A stretch of DNA of 64,000 nt from Microcebus murinus. Lineage: Eukaryota > Chordata > Mammalia > Primates > Cheirogaleidae. The translations under genes were made by a program, and so were the position numbers. Positions 1-14,640 of the stretch are shown here, piece by piece. The stretch covers positions 67,287,001 through 67,351,000 of the forward strand of contig NC_134112.1 in the NCBI RefSeq assembly GCF_040939455.1, written 5' to 3'. The notes beneath the pieces are model-generated. The model ran no database searches, was not told the DNA's origin, and was given only the letters and a program-made list of their open reading frames with translations. The stretch's first letter is position 1, and every line of letters begins with the position of its first letter.

Positions 1-625
1 CATGTCTATTGCAGCATTATTCACAATAGCTAAGGTATGAAATCAACCTAAATGTCCAGCAACAGATGAATGGATAAAGAAAATGTGGTGTGTGTGTGTA
101 TATATATATATACAATCGAATACAATTCAGTCATAAAAAGAATGAAATCCTGTCATTCACAACAGCATGGATAAGCCTGGAGGACATTATTATGTTAAGT
201 GAAATATCTCAGGCACAGAAAGATAAACACTGCATGTTCTCACTCATATGTGAGAGATAAAAAAATTTTTGAACTCATGGAAGTAGAGAGTAGAATTGTG
301 AGTATTAGAGGCTGGGAAGGGTAGGAGAGGAGAGTATTGGCAGAGGCTGGTTAACAGACACAAAATTACAGGTAGATAGAAGGAACGAGTTCTGGTGTTT
401 TGTAGCACCGTAGGGTGAATATGGTTAACTATATTTATCATATATTTTCAAAAAGCTAGAAGAGAGGATTTGGAATGTTCACAACACAAAGAAATGAGAA
501 ATGTTTGAGGTGATGAATATGCTAATTACCCTTTGATCAGTGTACATTGTATGTATGTATCCAAATATCACTCTATCCCATAAATATGTACAGTTATTAT
601 GTGTCAACTAAAAATAAAAGATTGT
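1..625 (+). mobile_element. L1 3' end (ORF2 tail plus 3' UTR)
   Basis: Starts inside the typical L1 ORF2 terminus (wording like ACAATAGCTAAGGTATGAAA, then GATGAATGGATAAAGAAAAT) and runs through the ORF2 end into a 3' UTR that finishes in an A-rich AAAAATAAAAG tail near 620. A TG/TA microsatellite at about 92-112 interrupts it. The 5' end is cut by the window edge, so its full length is unknown. It is diverged and carries no usable reading frame. The L1 class is clear; the subfamily (later L1M/L1P type) is not resolved by eye. Confidence 0.85.
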
Positions 626-2719
626 ATCCAAAATAGGTTCTAGCTTGCCTTTTAGCTATAATGTAAGATAAGCCTTTTGTACTATTTTCACATAAATGAC
701 TTTCACATTAAAAGCAAAAGAATTTTTCTAGGTTTAAGAAGTTACTTGGGTTAAATATCACGTATTACTACCCTTCCCAGGAGATGTGGATCAGTATCAA
801 GGCAGGGTTAATATTTTTGCAGCAACATGTACAAGTTGTACATTGACAGGTTAGATTTGGTTTAACTGTCAAATGAGTTATAAAAAGATTTAGATTTTAG
901 ATATTTGGGTATGGCAAATAAATAAGATACAACTCCTATATCATGGAGCTCATAGCAAAATAGGAAGAAGATATTTATTTATCCTTCCATGTCAGTTATT
1001 TTTGCCATTGACTATTAGCTCCAAATTCACCAAGTTCTGCATTGCTGGGCTGGAAATCTGCAAACTCCATTTCTGCTTTGCCAACTGCTGGCTCCTGGAT
1101 ATGCCTTACGGATACTAGTGGGAGACTGCAAGACTAAGGAGGGAAAAGAAGACACTCTTTCCTGTCTATGAATGTTCCCATTTTGCCTCCTGTCTCTCTG
1201 TGGTTCCTATGTTACCTAGGCAATGCTTCTTCACCTGGGCAGTGGCAGTTCTCTCTAGCAGAATTTGAGTCCAGTTGGCAAAACCAGCCAGCCTCATTGT
1301 GCCCCAAGCCTCCACCCAGCTGGCTGGCCACCCCTCCTTAAAGACCTGGATCCTTAAAGACCTAGGTCCATAGGGGCCATTTTCTGAAATCAGCTACAGC
1401 AGCACCAGTGGAGCAGTATTCCCTCCTCAGAGGTCTGTTTCAGTTCAACAGGGCTCTTCCTCTAAGTTTTAATGACCCAATCTCTTCCCTGTAGTTGCAA
1501 CAGCCTTAATCCTTTAGGGTTCTCTTCGTGCCTTGTCAGTTTCCTAGGCATCACCTTTCTACCTACTTAACAATCACTTATATTGATGTATCCCTATTTA
1601 AATAACTGGTGAGGTTTCTGGCCCTAATTGGCCTCTATCTGATATACTATCTATGATATGCTAGAATAAATCCAGGAACACAGTTAACAGTGGGGTCAGG
1701 GGAAAATACTGAAGAGCTAAATAGTTGAGCCAGAAAATTTCAAAGCAAGAAGGAATTTGTCCAGTAGAAAATACCAACAACATAGGAAATGCAGAGCCTG
1801 CCTACCAAAAGAATTTTTGCAGGGAAAGTGGGGCAAGGCCTGAGGAGGGACTTTTTGCTGATGCTAAGAAAAGTTTTCTGTACACAATAGAGAACTATTG
1901 AGAGACTCACATGCAATTCCCTGCTTTGGATGGTAGAGCATTGATGATAGTGAAGAGAACAATTTGCAGGGGAATCATGGTGCAGAGGGAGGACGTGCTG
2001 ATCAGTTATTAATAGAAAGCTTAATACTAAGACAAAGTCTTTCCTCTGAAGATCTATGTAATATGCAGGAAATTTATATACAACTCACAAAATACTATAT
2101 AATTAAATATAGCTAGTTTCCAAATTTGGGGCCATACTCATTGGCAGTAAACAATGAGATTTCAGCCTACAACAACAAATGATATGACGACATTAATTTC
2201 TGATGCAAAGATTTTCATTTTAAAAAGTACTGCCACCTGATACAACCACCCTCCCCCAGACATACACTCACAATGAAACTTTAAACAGTGTAAACATATA
2301 TGGGGCTAAACTTTGTCCTTACTAAACAAAAAAAAAATCCCTAGAGAAGTAGTATAATGATAATAAACTCTTACAGCCCCAAAGAAGTGCTGAAATAATG
2401 CAGTGACTACTGATTTCTCATCTCCGTTATCTGTAGACTTTTGCAGCACTTAAAATTTTAATACAATTATCATTTACTCATGTCCTTGCACTAGCTGATA
2501 TTTTATTGTCTTTCTTAAGCTAGATCATGAGAAATTTCTTTGACAAGTGGAAGTACTATATTTGACACTTTTTCTATTAATATATTCTCCTAGAATCTGT
2601 TACAGTGAGTAAAAACTCCTAAAATATTTGTTGGCTTCCTATGTTAAAAATATTTTCAGCTATCCACTTAGGGGACTCTATAATAAATACTACATGGAAC
2701 TATTTTGCTAGAACAGCTC
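626..2719. other. Unassigned sequence
   Basis: No gene or family I can name. About 1020-1560 is more GC-rich than its flanks, is pyrimidine-rich (many CCTCC and CTGG words), and could be an old, diverged repeat. The rest is AT-rich with short homopolymers and no open frame of note. Confidence 0.5.
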
Positions 2720-2840
2720 CTAGTAATTGGAGGGTGAACACCATGACTTATTCACTTTATTTAGTTTTGAAAACAAGTATAACACCTTGTTTATAGTAGA
2801 CACACGATAAATATTTGCTTATTTGAGTTGACTAAGGAAG
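2720..2840 (+). mobile_element. L2/MIR-type 3' end fragment
   Basis: Ends with the shared L2/MIR tail pattern: AGCACCTTG-like, then TATAGTAGACACACGATAAATATTTGCTTATTTGA. This matches the family wording of a 'cacatagtaggcactcaataaatatttgttga' type end with scattered substitutions. It is too short to decide between L2 and MIR. Confidence 0.55.
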
Positions 2841-6161
<3,321 letters not shown>

Positions 6162-6234
6162 GATCAAATACTTCAAGAAAGATGTGGCTTTCTTGACAGA
6201 AAGAATATTCAACAGAAAGATGTGGCTTTGATTA

Positions 6235-6395
6235 AGCTAATGAACTTCAGTGCTCTTTTAGATTCCTAATTTGTAAAACAAATTATAAAAACACCTCATA
6301 TGGCTGTTAAGATAAAATAAATTACAACAACCAGTAGAACAATGCACATAACTGATCTCAGTAAGTGTCAGCCATCATTAATAACATCATCATAA
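6235..6395 (+). mobile_element. MIR fragment
   Basis: Follows the order of the MIR 3' two-thirds: a TCCTAATTTGTAAAAC block (family 'ttcctcatctgtaaaat'), CACCTCATATGGCTGTTAAGA, then a GTAAGTGTCAGCCATCATTA end. Diverged but collinear. Confidence 0.7.
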
Positions 6396-7429
6396 TTTTC
6401 TATAACCTCCAGAGGGCAGACTTAGGAACAATGGGTAGAAGTTAAAGGAAAACAGATTTGGGCCGAACATTAGTTATAAATCTGACTTTCCCATTTCAGA
6501 GATTCCTTATCTTCATTTTTAACCTAATATAGCTATAGTGATTTCTGATAGGTCAGTTTTTAAATTCCTATGCTTCCTTCATTATTTAAATTAGTTTGCA
6601 TCAGAGAAACTAAAGAGAGCAATTTTTTAAAAAATATTATTTTCATTTCAAAAGGAATCAATATTCCAATTTACCTATTAGGTAGATATCAATTATTAGC
6701 TTTTTTTAAAAGTATGCCCAGCTAAATATGAATTTCAGATAAACAACAAATATGTTTTTAGTATGTCACAAATATTGCAAGGGACATACTTATACTAATA
6801 ACTTTGTTGCTGTTTACCTGAAATTAAAATTTAACTGAGTATCCTGCATTTTTATTCTCTGACTCTAACAACCCTATAGTAAAGGGTAAATGTTAACAAA
6901 ACTCAAAATAGACAAAAATGTTTGTATATAAACAAATTTTTTGAGCTTCCTTTCTCATTTAGGATGTTTTCTTGCATCGATAGAGAAATGTTACATATCT
7001 GCCACTTTTTGTTTAAACATTTCAGAAATTTTTCTTCCATAACACATCATCTAGTCATGTCTAAGAGTTCCTGTGCCAGCTCAAGTTGCACAAGAAGAGG
7101 TTATGATCAGCTGTGTACTCGTGGCGATAGGGAGGAACACCACTTCCCATTTGGCTGAAGGAAGACAGACCTTATGGTAGACTTTTGTTTTCACCTCCGT
7201 TAGTCACAAATAACCCAGTTCCTCTGTTCAGTGACTATTTACACAACTGACATATCCAAATATGTGAGTTGGCCATTGTGAAAGAACACATGTTACACCA
7301 TTTTCCTGGGGCTCTACAAACACAGCCATCACTTGGATGCTGTGAACAAGCAACTGGGTGGAGACAGTAAGATATTGTGATGTTTCAATAATATTTACAT
7401 GCATGCCACTATAAACCTGTGCGGCGCAA
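6396..7429. other. Unassigned sequence, partly low-complexity
   Basis: AT-rich to about 7030, then more mixed. A forward frame at 6922-7158 encodes 78 residues with no recognised motif. It lies in the same reading phase as the CpG-richer block that follows, so it may be the front of the same decayed unit. Confidence 0.4.
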
Positions 7430-8200
7430 TTGGTGGACTGTGAGGAATGAGAACAGATTTACAGTTGTTCAAGCTACGCAATAATATAAAAGAAATTTTC
7501 AAAGAACACGAAGGACTGCTAAGGCACACACGCTCCAGGGGGTCGGCCAAGGAGCCCACAGGCTATGGCTGGGAGGCTGGCATCTGAGGAGACAAGAGGG
7601 GTAAAGCCACATTGAACGAAAACGCTGAGACAAGAAGGGGGGTTGCGGTGCAAAAGGCCCACGAAAGAAGAACCGAAACAGGAAGAAGGAACCCCGAGTC
7701 GGAGAGGAAGGCAAGTCCTGTGGACAATTCGAGGAAGTAGCGAATAGTAGTTTGGAGGAGACGCTCAGAATGTGGGCAAGTTGCGTTACATGGCTTGGTT
7801 CCCACACAACAGGTCCTTCTCAGGGCTATGCGACAGTATTTCACAAGGAAACGAGACGATCCGAGTGAAGACATTCCAGACACCACCAAACCTGTAGGAG
7901 ATGCCAGACATCATGGTCATGAATCAGGGCTGCTTGTGCGCAGGGCTGGAGTGAGCCAGAGTCCCCTAGGGAAGTCTGACCGGCAAGTGCAGATGGCAGC
8001 ATTCACTATGTCCCACGAACAGACCAGGTAGACACATCAAGAACAAGGACAGACTGCCCTTGCGTGGGACTCCTCTGAAAAGCCCCTTTGAGGAAAGTCA
8101 TTATGCCTTTGAAGGTCTTTGCGAGTTTCTTATTTTTATGTATTTTATCAGTTACATCAAATGTTTTGTAGACAGTTAAGAGAAATAAACGAGTCTTTGT
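7430..8200 (+). pseudogene. CpG-richer block, possible decayed retrocopy or 3' exon
   Basis: Base composition changes sharply here: many CpG sites and few A/T runs, unlike the flanks. One forward phase from 7444 to 8028 has only two internal stops (TGA at 7585, TAG at 7738) before the stop at 8029, so about 195 codons are nearly open; they are rich in Arg, Lys and Glu. An AATAAA at 8184-8189 follows about 150 bases after the last stop, as in a 3' UTR. Against a gene: other phases and the reverse strand (7499-7889) are also open for about 100 codons, I see no splice sites I would trust, and there is no A-tail or target duplication. I do not recognise the product. It could be a retrocopy that lost its tail, a lncRNA exon, or an unnamed repeat. 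Confidence 0.3.
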
Positions 8201-8265
8201 AGATCAAGTGCCTAGCACAGTATTCTACACACAGCCGACATTTAATAAATGTTGATTACATAAAA
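8200..8265 (+). mobile_element. MIR/L2 3' terminus
   Basis: GTGCCTAGCACAGTATTCTA followed by CATTTAATAAATGTTGATTA matches the conserved 3' terminus of MIR. Only the end is retained. Confidence 0.7.
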
Positions 8266-8280
8266 TACTTAATTCATGGC

Positions 8281-8307
8281 CTTTCTCTTTCTCTCTCTCT
8301 CTCTCTT
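8281..8307 (+). repeat. TC-rich microsatellite
   Basis: CTTTCTCTTTCTCTCTCTCT and onward; a pyrimidine tract of about 27 bases. The reverse ORFs encoding RERERE-type peptides at 8225-8479 are produced by this tract. Confidence 0.9.
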
Positions 8308-8444
8308 TTTTATTTTGGCCTTTCTCTTTAAGGGAACAAAAAGAAAGATGGTAACTGAACTTCCTCCTCCTCTTACCAGTGATGTGAAAAACTGGGCAAT
8401 GTACTGATGTCCTCCAGGCCTGAGAATCCTCCTGTGACAAATAC

Positions 8445-8545
8445 ATGTCATCGTAAGAGCACCTACCAGAGAGAGTCATGGGAATTACTTGAGATCATGC
8501 ATATAGAGCTCCTAGCACAGCTCCTGGCATGCAGTAAGCAACAGT
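8445..8545 (+). mobile_element. MIR fragment
   Basis: Contains AGAGCTCCTAGCACAGCTCC then TGGCATGCAGTAAGCAACAG, the MIR 3' 'cctagcacagtgcctggcacatagtaagc' pattern, preceded by the diverged middle region. Confidence 0.7.
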
Positions 8546-8574
8546 AGGAAGGGTAGTAATCAAGGGAATAGTAG

Positions 8575-8817
8575 TAATGAAATATGGAAACATTTAAAAA
8601 CAGCACCTAAGTGGACACACAGGTACTACAGTAATAGGGTATTGGGCAGGTGGGAGGCAGGAGGGGGGCGGGTATATACATACATAATGAGTGAGATGTG
8701 CACCATCTGGGGGATGGTCATGCCGGAGACTCAGACTTGTGGGGGAGGGGGGAGTGTATTTATTGAAACCTTAAAATCTGTACCCTCATAATATGCCGAA
8801 ATTAAAAAAAATAAAAA
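8575..8817 (+). mobile_element. Prosimian-type L1 3' end with G-rich UTR
   Basis: A 5'-truncated L1 tail. It carries a GGGAGGCAGGAGGGGGGCGG polypurine tract, then GATGTGCACCATCTGGGGGA, a second G-run (GTGGGGGAGGGGGGAG) and an A-rich 3' end near 8800-8817. The G-rich 3' UTR is a known L1 trait. The exact wording differs from human L1 and, from memory, is common in lemur and galago L1s. Confidence 0.75.
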
Positions 8818-10124
8818 ACTGTGTCATGACTGGGGTGAAAGGAAATCTACACTAATGGGACCAGGCTTAGTGAGATCTCAAATACATAATATTTTACCCT
8901 GAAATTCTCATACATTGTAGTAAGGTCGACAGAGGAAAAAACAGCTATCGCCACACCCCCATCTGTGGGATTGAACGTTAGAGAACAAGCCAGGTAGCAA
9001 GTTACTAATTCCACAGGAATGCCAAGGGAAAAGAAAGAATGGCTAGAAATAGGCGGGAGATTTTCTATGGCACAAAAATCTACCTTTTTTCCCTCTACCA
9101 GGAAATAATAGGTTGGGAAACCCCTAGGCAGGCTAAAATTTCCCATCAAATCAAAAATCCTCATTGTTGTTCGTTACAGAAAAATCTTTTTTCTTCCTGT
9201 GAGAAACTAGAAAAGCCTACAGAGACTGTATTGCTAAATTAAACCCCTGACTAATGGAGATGGGGAGGCATTTATGGATTATAGCGACCTCACTCTCCTT
9301 CTCAGATTAAATTGCATTTACTGTACTTAAGGCTTATATAATAGTTTACCACATGAAAAAAGAGAAGGGAGAGAAAAATACTAATCACCACAGCACTTGC
9401 TGAGACATTTCATATCAGAAGCAAATAGCTGAGATGGGTAGTGTTTTTTTTTTTCATGCATCTGAAAAATAGGTAATTTTGTAAACATGATAAAAATCCT
9501 ACCCATATGATTTAGTTAGAAATAAATTTTGCATTAAGAAAATATCATTTATTGTAGAATATATTTAAATAAAAAACGCTTTATTACTTTTAATTGATTA
9601 TGGAGATGGTCAATTTAAACTCTACTGGGTCTGCTTTGTGAACAAATAGATTAAGCACACTTGAAATGAGCACCAATTATAATTAGCATTAATTATACCT
9701 CCAAATAAATGTTCTAGTTTTTATAATATATTTTTTTAGTGGGCTCATAACACTAATATTATTAATAATCTTTTTCTCCATCAATTGCACTAAGGTAGAG
9801 TAAATTTCAAGGCAGCTTAGGCAGAATGATTACATATGAGAAATCAGATTTTTGTATTAGTATGATCTAAACATAGCTGAAAATAATTTTATTTGATATG
9901 TGAATACTACCACAATTGCCTCAGGCTCTCACATCTATCACCTTCATTTGTTTTATATTTAAGTACACAGACATGAAGTAATTTCCCCCTGGTTGTTCTG
10001 TGAGTTGGTTATAGATATAAGATCAGAATCTGAAATCCAGAATTACTAGTATAATGTATGAATCCATTACTCCAACAAAATGAATTAACATCTGTTTCCT
10101 AGAAGTTACCTTTGCATATTGAGT
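8818..10124. other. Unassigned, AT-rich in its second half
   Basis: Nothing recognised. Short forward and reverse frames at 8847-9242 overlap each other and look like chance. 9440-9800 is very AT-rich. Confidence 0.45.
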
Positions 10125-10285
10125 TTAACCCCTTACTCCCAGAAGTCAAATTTCTGGCAACATCACTGATTCCTTTTGGAATAAAATGAATAGAGAAAAT
10201 GAAAGGGGACGGATACCAAGCATCCGTCCCCTTTGGACGGATGCTACGAAAAAAAAATGCTTCAATTCCCAGAAGAAGGCCTTAA
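10125..10285. mobile_element. TTAA-bounded MITE-like unit with internal hairpins
   Basis: A 161-bp segment begins TTAACCCCTTACTCCCAGAA and ends CCCAGAAGAAGGCCTTAA. TTAA at both ends, followed inward by C-rich/G-rich imperfectly inverted termini (about 10 of 16 positions including the TTAA), is how non-autonomous piggyBac elements look; such elements are known from mouse lemur. The centre carries two overlapping CpG-containing hairpins. Termini match imperfectly and TTAA is common in AT-rich DNA, so this is a hypothesis. Confidence 0.35.
10202..10244. repeat. Two overlapping hairpins sharing one arm
   Basis: AAAGGGGACGGAT (10202-10214) pairs perfectly with ATCCGTCCCCTTT (10222-10234) across a 7-base loop. 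GCATCCGTCC (10220-10229) pairs equally well with GGACGGATGC (10235-10244) across 5 bases. The two folds are mutually exclusive. Four CpG sites fall in this short span. Confidence 0.9.
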
Positions 10286-11432
10286 ATCCTCATGTAGAAC
10301 ATATTTATCTTTACCTAAACACAATTCTGAAAAGACATGGATATCTGTGGTACAGAACGAGTAAGGTGAAAATAGGATTGGTGGTAGAGATAAAAAAAAA
10401 AAAAAGACACAATAACAACTGTATATAATATAGAACCTTGTTATATGATCATAGCAATGACCCTGGTCAGTATGGCAAATGAAATTACTCATGAAAGAAG
10501 TATACTTCCTTACGTAATGTTAGGCTCAGTAATTGACTTACTCTGACCAATGGGATGGAATCAGATGGGCTTGAAGTTGATACGTGAAGCACGCTTGCAC
10601 ATTTGGGCTGGCCCTCTTGTACTTCTGCCATCATCATAAGGAAAGCTCCCCTGGTTTGCTGTCCCTTAAGACTGGGCCCCAGAATAAACATTTGTGGAAG
10701 AGATCTAAGCCCAATCCACAGCAAGGACTCCAAACCCAAACAGGCCTGCAACATGAAGCACAGTCATGCAGCCATGCCTGGCCTAGAACACGCCCAGCCA
10801 ATCCGTATCCTGGAGAACAGGGATGAATGAAAATTATTTTCAGCCCGAGTTGTGAAACTCATTGTCACACAGTAATAGCTGACTGATGAGGTCATGAAGA
10901 AAATGTTAAGAGATATTTAAATTGCTTCTGTTGAAAATAGTTACAGTTTTGCTAAAATTTCTACCAGGAGCTAATAAAACATTTGAAAGTTTAGCATTTG
11001 AAGAGAGTAAATTTCAACTGACTGGAAAATTCATTTATATGGAAAACATCCCAAAGCTACTACTCAACAATGTGAACCATGGCTATTATGAGTTGTGTGT
11101 CTAGAAAAAGAGAACGAGCACTTTCTTTAAATAAAGTCTGCTTAGCTTTGCTGAACAGTTGTACAAGACCCTGAGTTAATATACTTTCATCCGAGGTTTC
11201 ACAATGCTGACTAGCAATAAGAGATCCTCACATGATGCTGTGGGCTGAGAAAATGTTTACTTCAGTTCCCACAAATAAACCAGCATAGGAAATTTCAAGA
11301 CCTGCATAATGAAAATGAAAGAAAATCCTTGTTTTCTTAGAAAATCCCCCTGTGTGTTTGCACAGAGTGAAGTAAAAGACTTTCAGATTTAATGCCAAAT
11401 CATAGGGACATTACTTGCCACCATTATTATGC
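10286..11432. other. Unassigned sequence
   Basis: Contains an A-run at about 10391-10404 and a somewhat GC-richer patch at 10570-10830 with overlapping frames of 75-89 codons on both strands. Open on both strands with no domain signal, so no gene is called. Confidence 0.4.
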
Positions 11433-11690
11433 TACCATTTACTAAGCATTTCCTGTGTGGTAGGTTTTGCGCTGGTGTTTTGCGGTGTTTTATCATTATC
11501 ACTTCAAGTAAACCACACGACCACCTTAAGAGGTCAGTATTCCAACCATCTGCACTTTAAAGAATGAAAAAACTAAAACGCAAAGAGTGAAAGTTACTTG
11601 GCCAAACTGTGTAACTTGAAAATGGTCAAACAGGGATTTGGTGCCAGGACTCTCTGACTTGAGAGTAGTACTTACCCACATCCTATTCTA
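11433..11690 (-). mobile_element. MIR, near full length, antisense
   Basis: Reads as an antisense MIR: CATTTACTAAGCATTTCCTG, then TATCATTATCACTTCAAGTAA, GAGGTCAGTATTCCAACC, an AAGAATGAAAAAACTAAAAC block (antisense of 'cagtttcctcatctgtaaa'), ACTTGGCCAAACTGTGTAAC, and GGATTTGGTGCCAGGACTCT. The order matches the family throughout. Confidence 0.8.
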
Positions 11691-11934
11691 TAAGAAAATA
11701 GTTCTAGCCTATTCATTTTAACATCGGAAACTGCCAGGTAGATCTTATCATAAAGCTATCTTATAATCTTTTCTTCTCAAAATGAAGAAGAGATCTAACA
11801 TGGTAACATTTGGAATAAAACTTAACTGCTTCCCCTCAGCCTCAAAATGCTTACTTGAATCAAATGGTTGGAATGCTCAGACAGTAATTTCAAATACCCT
11901 TCAGAAATCAGTAAACTAGACTAGAGATTTAAAA

Positions 11935-13200
11935 ATCCAAAGCTGATCAAAAATTGATGAGTCTGTGTCAAAAAGATACAGGAGTCAAAGTGACCCAAGA
12001 CGGGGCAATTGGAGCAAAAAAGAATAATGAGTACAATTGGAAAGATATCTAATATACAAAAATTCATGAGTTCATAATGATACTTATGGGAAAATTTTAA
12101 TTATTCCTTCCTGCAGGTTGCTAAGACACAAATTTATTACTCCAAACACTTATAAATAAAGAAAAAGTATCAATTATTTATCTTACCTTTCCTATACAAA
12201 CTGTATTTCAGGATAATCAAACAGCAGATAAAAAGTGCTTCTTTATAGAATTCCAGCCAATAAGTGTTGAAGAAATGACCAAATCACAATTAGAAAATTG
12301 TGATTTTCTAATTCCTAAGAGAAATAATCGACCTGGACAGTGATCATCAATGGATGTTAACTCCATCAGGTGAAATGTTGATGGGGGACTTTAAAATGGG
12401 GTCGAGCTGACAACATTTGAACCTCCTGAACTAGAGGGAAAGAAAGAGGGACAGCCAGACATCACATCCTCACTGAAAGGAGGTAAAAGAACACAGCACC
12501 ACCTATGAGATATTTTTGCCAAAAGAAGTAAATAAACAAACAAACTGAAATTTAATCAAATTACTAGAACTAATAGATAATTTATAAGAAATACAGGTAT
12601 AGAGGAACAAGTTAAAGGATACATCATGAGAAAACAACCAGCCAAATCCACAATATGGCCTACTCAAACTTACAAATGAGCACATTTCATCAATAAGTCA
12701 ATGGGTAGAAGGGGAGGTGCCAGAAGAACAGGGAAGACAAGGACAGTCATAGAATAAAAGACTTCAGAGACCAAATAATCAACACAAAATGTGTACTTTG
12801 TTTAGCTCCTGAATTGAGAGGGAGGGACCAACTGTAAAAACACATCCTTGAAACTACCAGAAATATTTTAATATGAACTGGCTGTTTATATGATATTAAT
12901 CCTTGAAATGACTATTCCTTCTGTTTGATGTGATGACAGGATAATAATTCAGGTAAAAAAAAAATAATCCTCAGAAAAGTATACTGAAGTATTTTGAAGT
13001 AAAAGCATATACTATCTGGGATTTGCCTAAGAGTTCTCCAGAAAGAGAAAAATGGTAAGACACAGATGGGGTTGGATAAATAAGACTGGCAAAATGTGGA
13101 TAATTCTTGAAGTTCAGAAAATACATGGATACACTATTCTACTTTCGTATATACTTTTGTATATATTTGTGTACAAATTTCCACAATAAGGCAGAAAGGG
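11935..13200 (+). mobile_element. Ancient L1 3' region
   Basis: The last 400 bases follow a familiar old-L1 3' UTR: TATACTGAAGTATTTTGAAG, then TATCTGGGATTTGCCTAAGA, GGATAATTCTTGAAGTTCAG, and ACTATTCTACTTTCGTATAT ending in CCACAATAAGGCAGAAAGG. The earlier part is diverged and its 5' limit is a guess. No reading frame remains. Confidence 0.6.
12281..12313. repeat. Overlapping inverted repeats inside the old L1
   Basis: AAATCACAAT (12281-12290) pairs with ATTGTGATTT (12297-12306), and AATTAGAAAA (12288-12297) pairs with TTTTCTAATT (12304-12313), all perfect. The arms interleave, so only one hairpin can form at a time. Confidence 0.9.
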
Positions 13201-13424
13201 AAATCCAGAAAAACTAACCCACCATAGATAATGCTCTTTTACAGATGGGGACCATTAATAATGAATGTGTCGGTTAACATCTCTGTCTGTCTGTCTCTTT
13301 CTCTTCTTTTATTTTTTAGAATTATAGTTTTTGTATTAAATAACTAAGTTTGGGAGAAGTTTTGCTTCCTATGAGAGTCAATGGAAAGAGAACATTTTTT
13401 AAAAACCATACTGAAAGCACCACA

Positions 13425-13560
13425 ATTCATATGTCAACAAATATTTGAGTATCCACCATCTCCTTACCATCAAAACCCAAGGCTGTAGGGTTACATCAGT
13501 GAGTACAACACAGATTCCTCTTGTTAAAACAGTGGTTGCTAAAAATCTCACAAATGTTAG
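13425..13560 (-). mobile_element. L2 3' fragment, antisense
   Basis: CAACAAATATTTGAGTATCC, a diverged middle, then GTAGGGTTACATCAGTGAGT and ACAACACAGATTCC. This is the antisense L2 order 'caacaaatatttattgagcacc ... ggggatacagcagtgaacaaaacag'. Confidence 0.65.
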
Positions 13561-14036
13561 CTTCCCATTATGCTCAGAAGTAGAAATGTGGTAACAGAGG
13601 CAATTTCCCAAATCAAATTTGGCATGTAAAATGTCAATAAAATCCAACTCCAAAGTCACATTAACCAACCCTGACAGGGTGTACGCTGAGCCAAGGCCAT
13701 CCTGCCCAACTCCACTAAATGTTAATTCTGAGGCACATGCAGGGGAATTGAATAGTAACCAAGATTAGAAGGGAGTTTTGTCACAATTTACATAGTCAGT
13801 AGCACCAGGGATAGGAAAGCGAAAGCACTCAGGGGAACTGGAACATTCTATCACCACCCCACCACCCCAAAACAAAAAATCAGAAAAAGATTAATTTTAA
13901 TGTACAACACTGCATGCATCCTGGGCAAGGAGGAGGAAAAGTCAGAAAAATAAACAAAGGAAACCCTCAGGTTCTCCATTCTACGTTTTGTGGTGCAGAC
14001 AGGGCAGCTCACCACATTGGGGCTGTGGTAAAGTAT
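13561..14036. other. Unassigned sequence
   Basis: No recognised family. A CACCCCACCACCCCAAAAC stretch lies at about 13854-13873. The 89-codon reverse frame at 13399-13668 straddles the L2 fragment and is treated as chance. Confidence 0.4.
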
Positions 14037-14339
14037 TTCTTTCTTTTTCTCTTTTTTTGGTGACAGAGTCTCACTTTGTTGCCTGGGCTAGAGTGCAGTG
14101 GCAAACAGCGCACTGCAACCTCTAATCCTGGACTCAAGTGATCCTCCTGCCTCAGCCTCCTGAGTAGCTGGGACTGCAAGTGTACAACAACACACCTGGC
14201 TGATTTTCATATTTTTTGTAGAGGTGGGATCTTGGGTTATGTTGTTCAGGCTGGTCTCAACCTCCTGGTCTCAAGTGATCCTCCCACAGTGATCTTCCAA
14301 AGTGCTAGGATTACAGACCATGAGCCACCACACCTGGTC
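14037..14339 (-). mobile_element. Alu, older dimer, antisense
   Basis: Begins with a T-rich tail (TTCTTTTTCTCTTTTTTTGG), then GACAGAGTCTCACTTTGTTG, GTAGCTGGGACTGCAAGTGT, and ends GTGCTAGGATTACAGACCAT with a CACCACACCTGG terminus. The monomer junction is short (ATTTTTTGTAGAGGTGGGAT), with no linker. Confidence 0.92.
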
Positions 14340-14640
14340 ATCACTTTTTAAGTTTCCAAGATGCCAGTTTAGATTATATCCATTTCTAGGTACCCATCTC
14401 TCTTTTTGACACCTTGTATCTGTAGTTTCCAATTAATTCAGTCAGGACAGACTTACATATTAATTGTTGTGTGCTTTCTTGACAATCTCTTCTGAGACTC
14501 GGGTATCTAACACGGCATTTCTTCTTCCATTTACAGGCAATACATTCCCCTGTTTTTATGGACTCAGTATAACATAAGGATGCCCTGGCTAAACTTGAAA
14601 ATTATCTTTAGATTTACTCTCTGTTGAAAGACATATAGGG

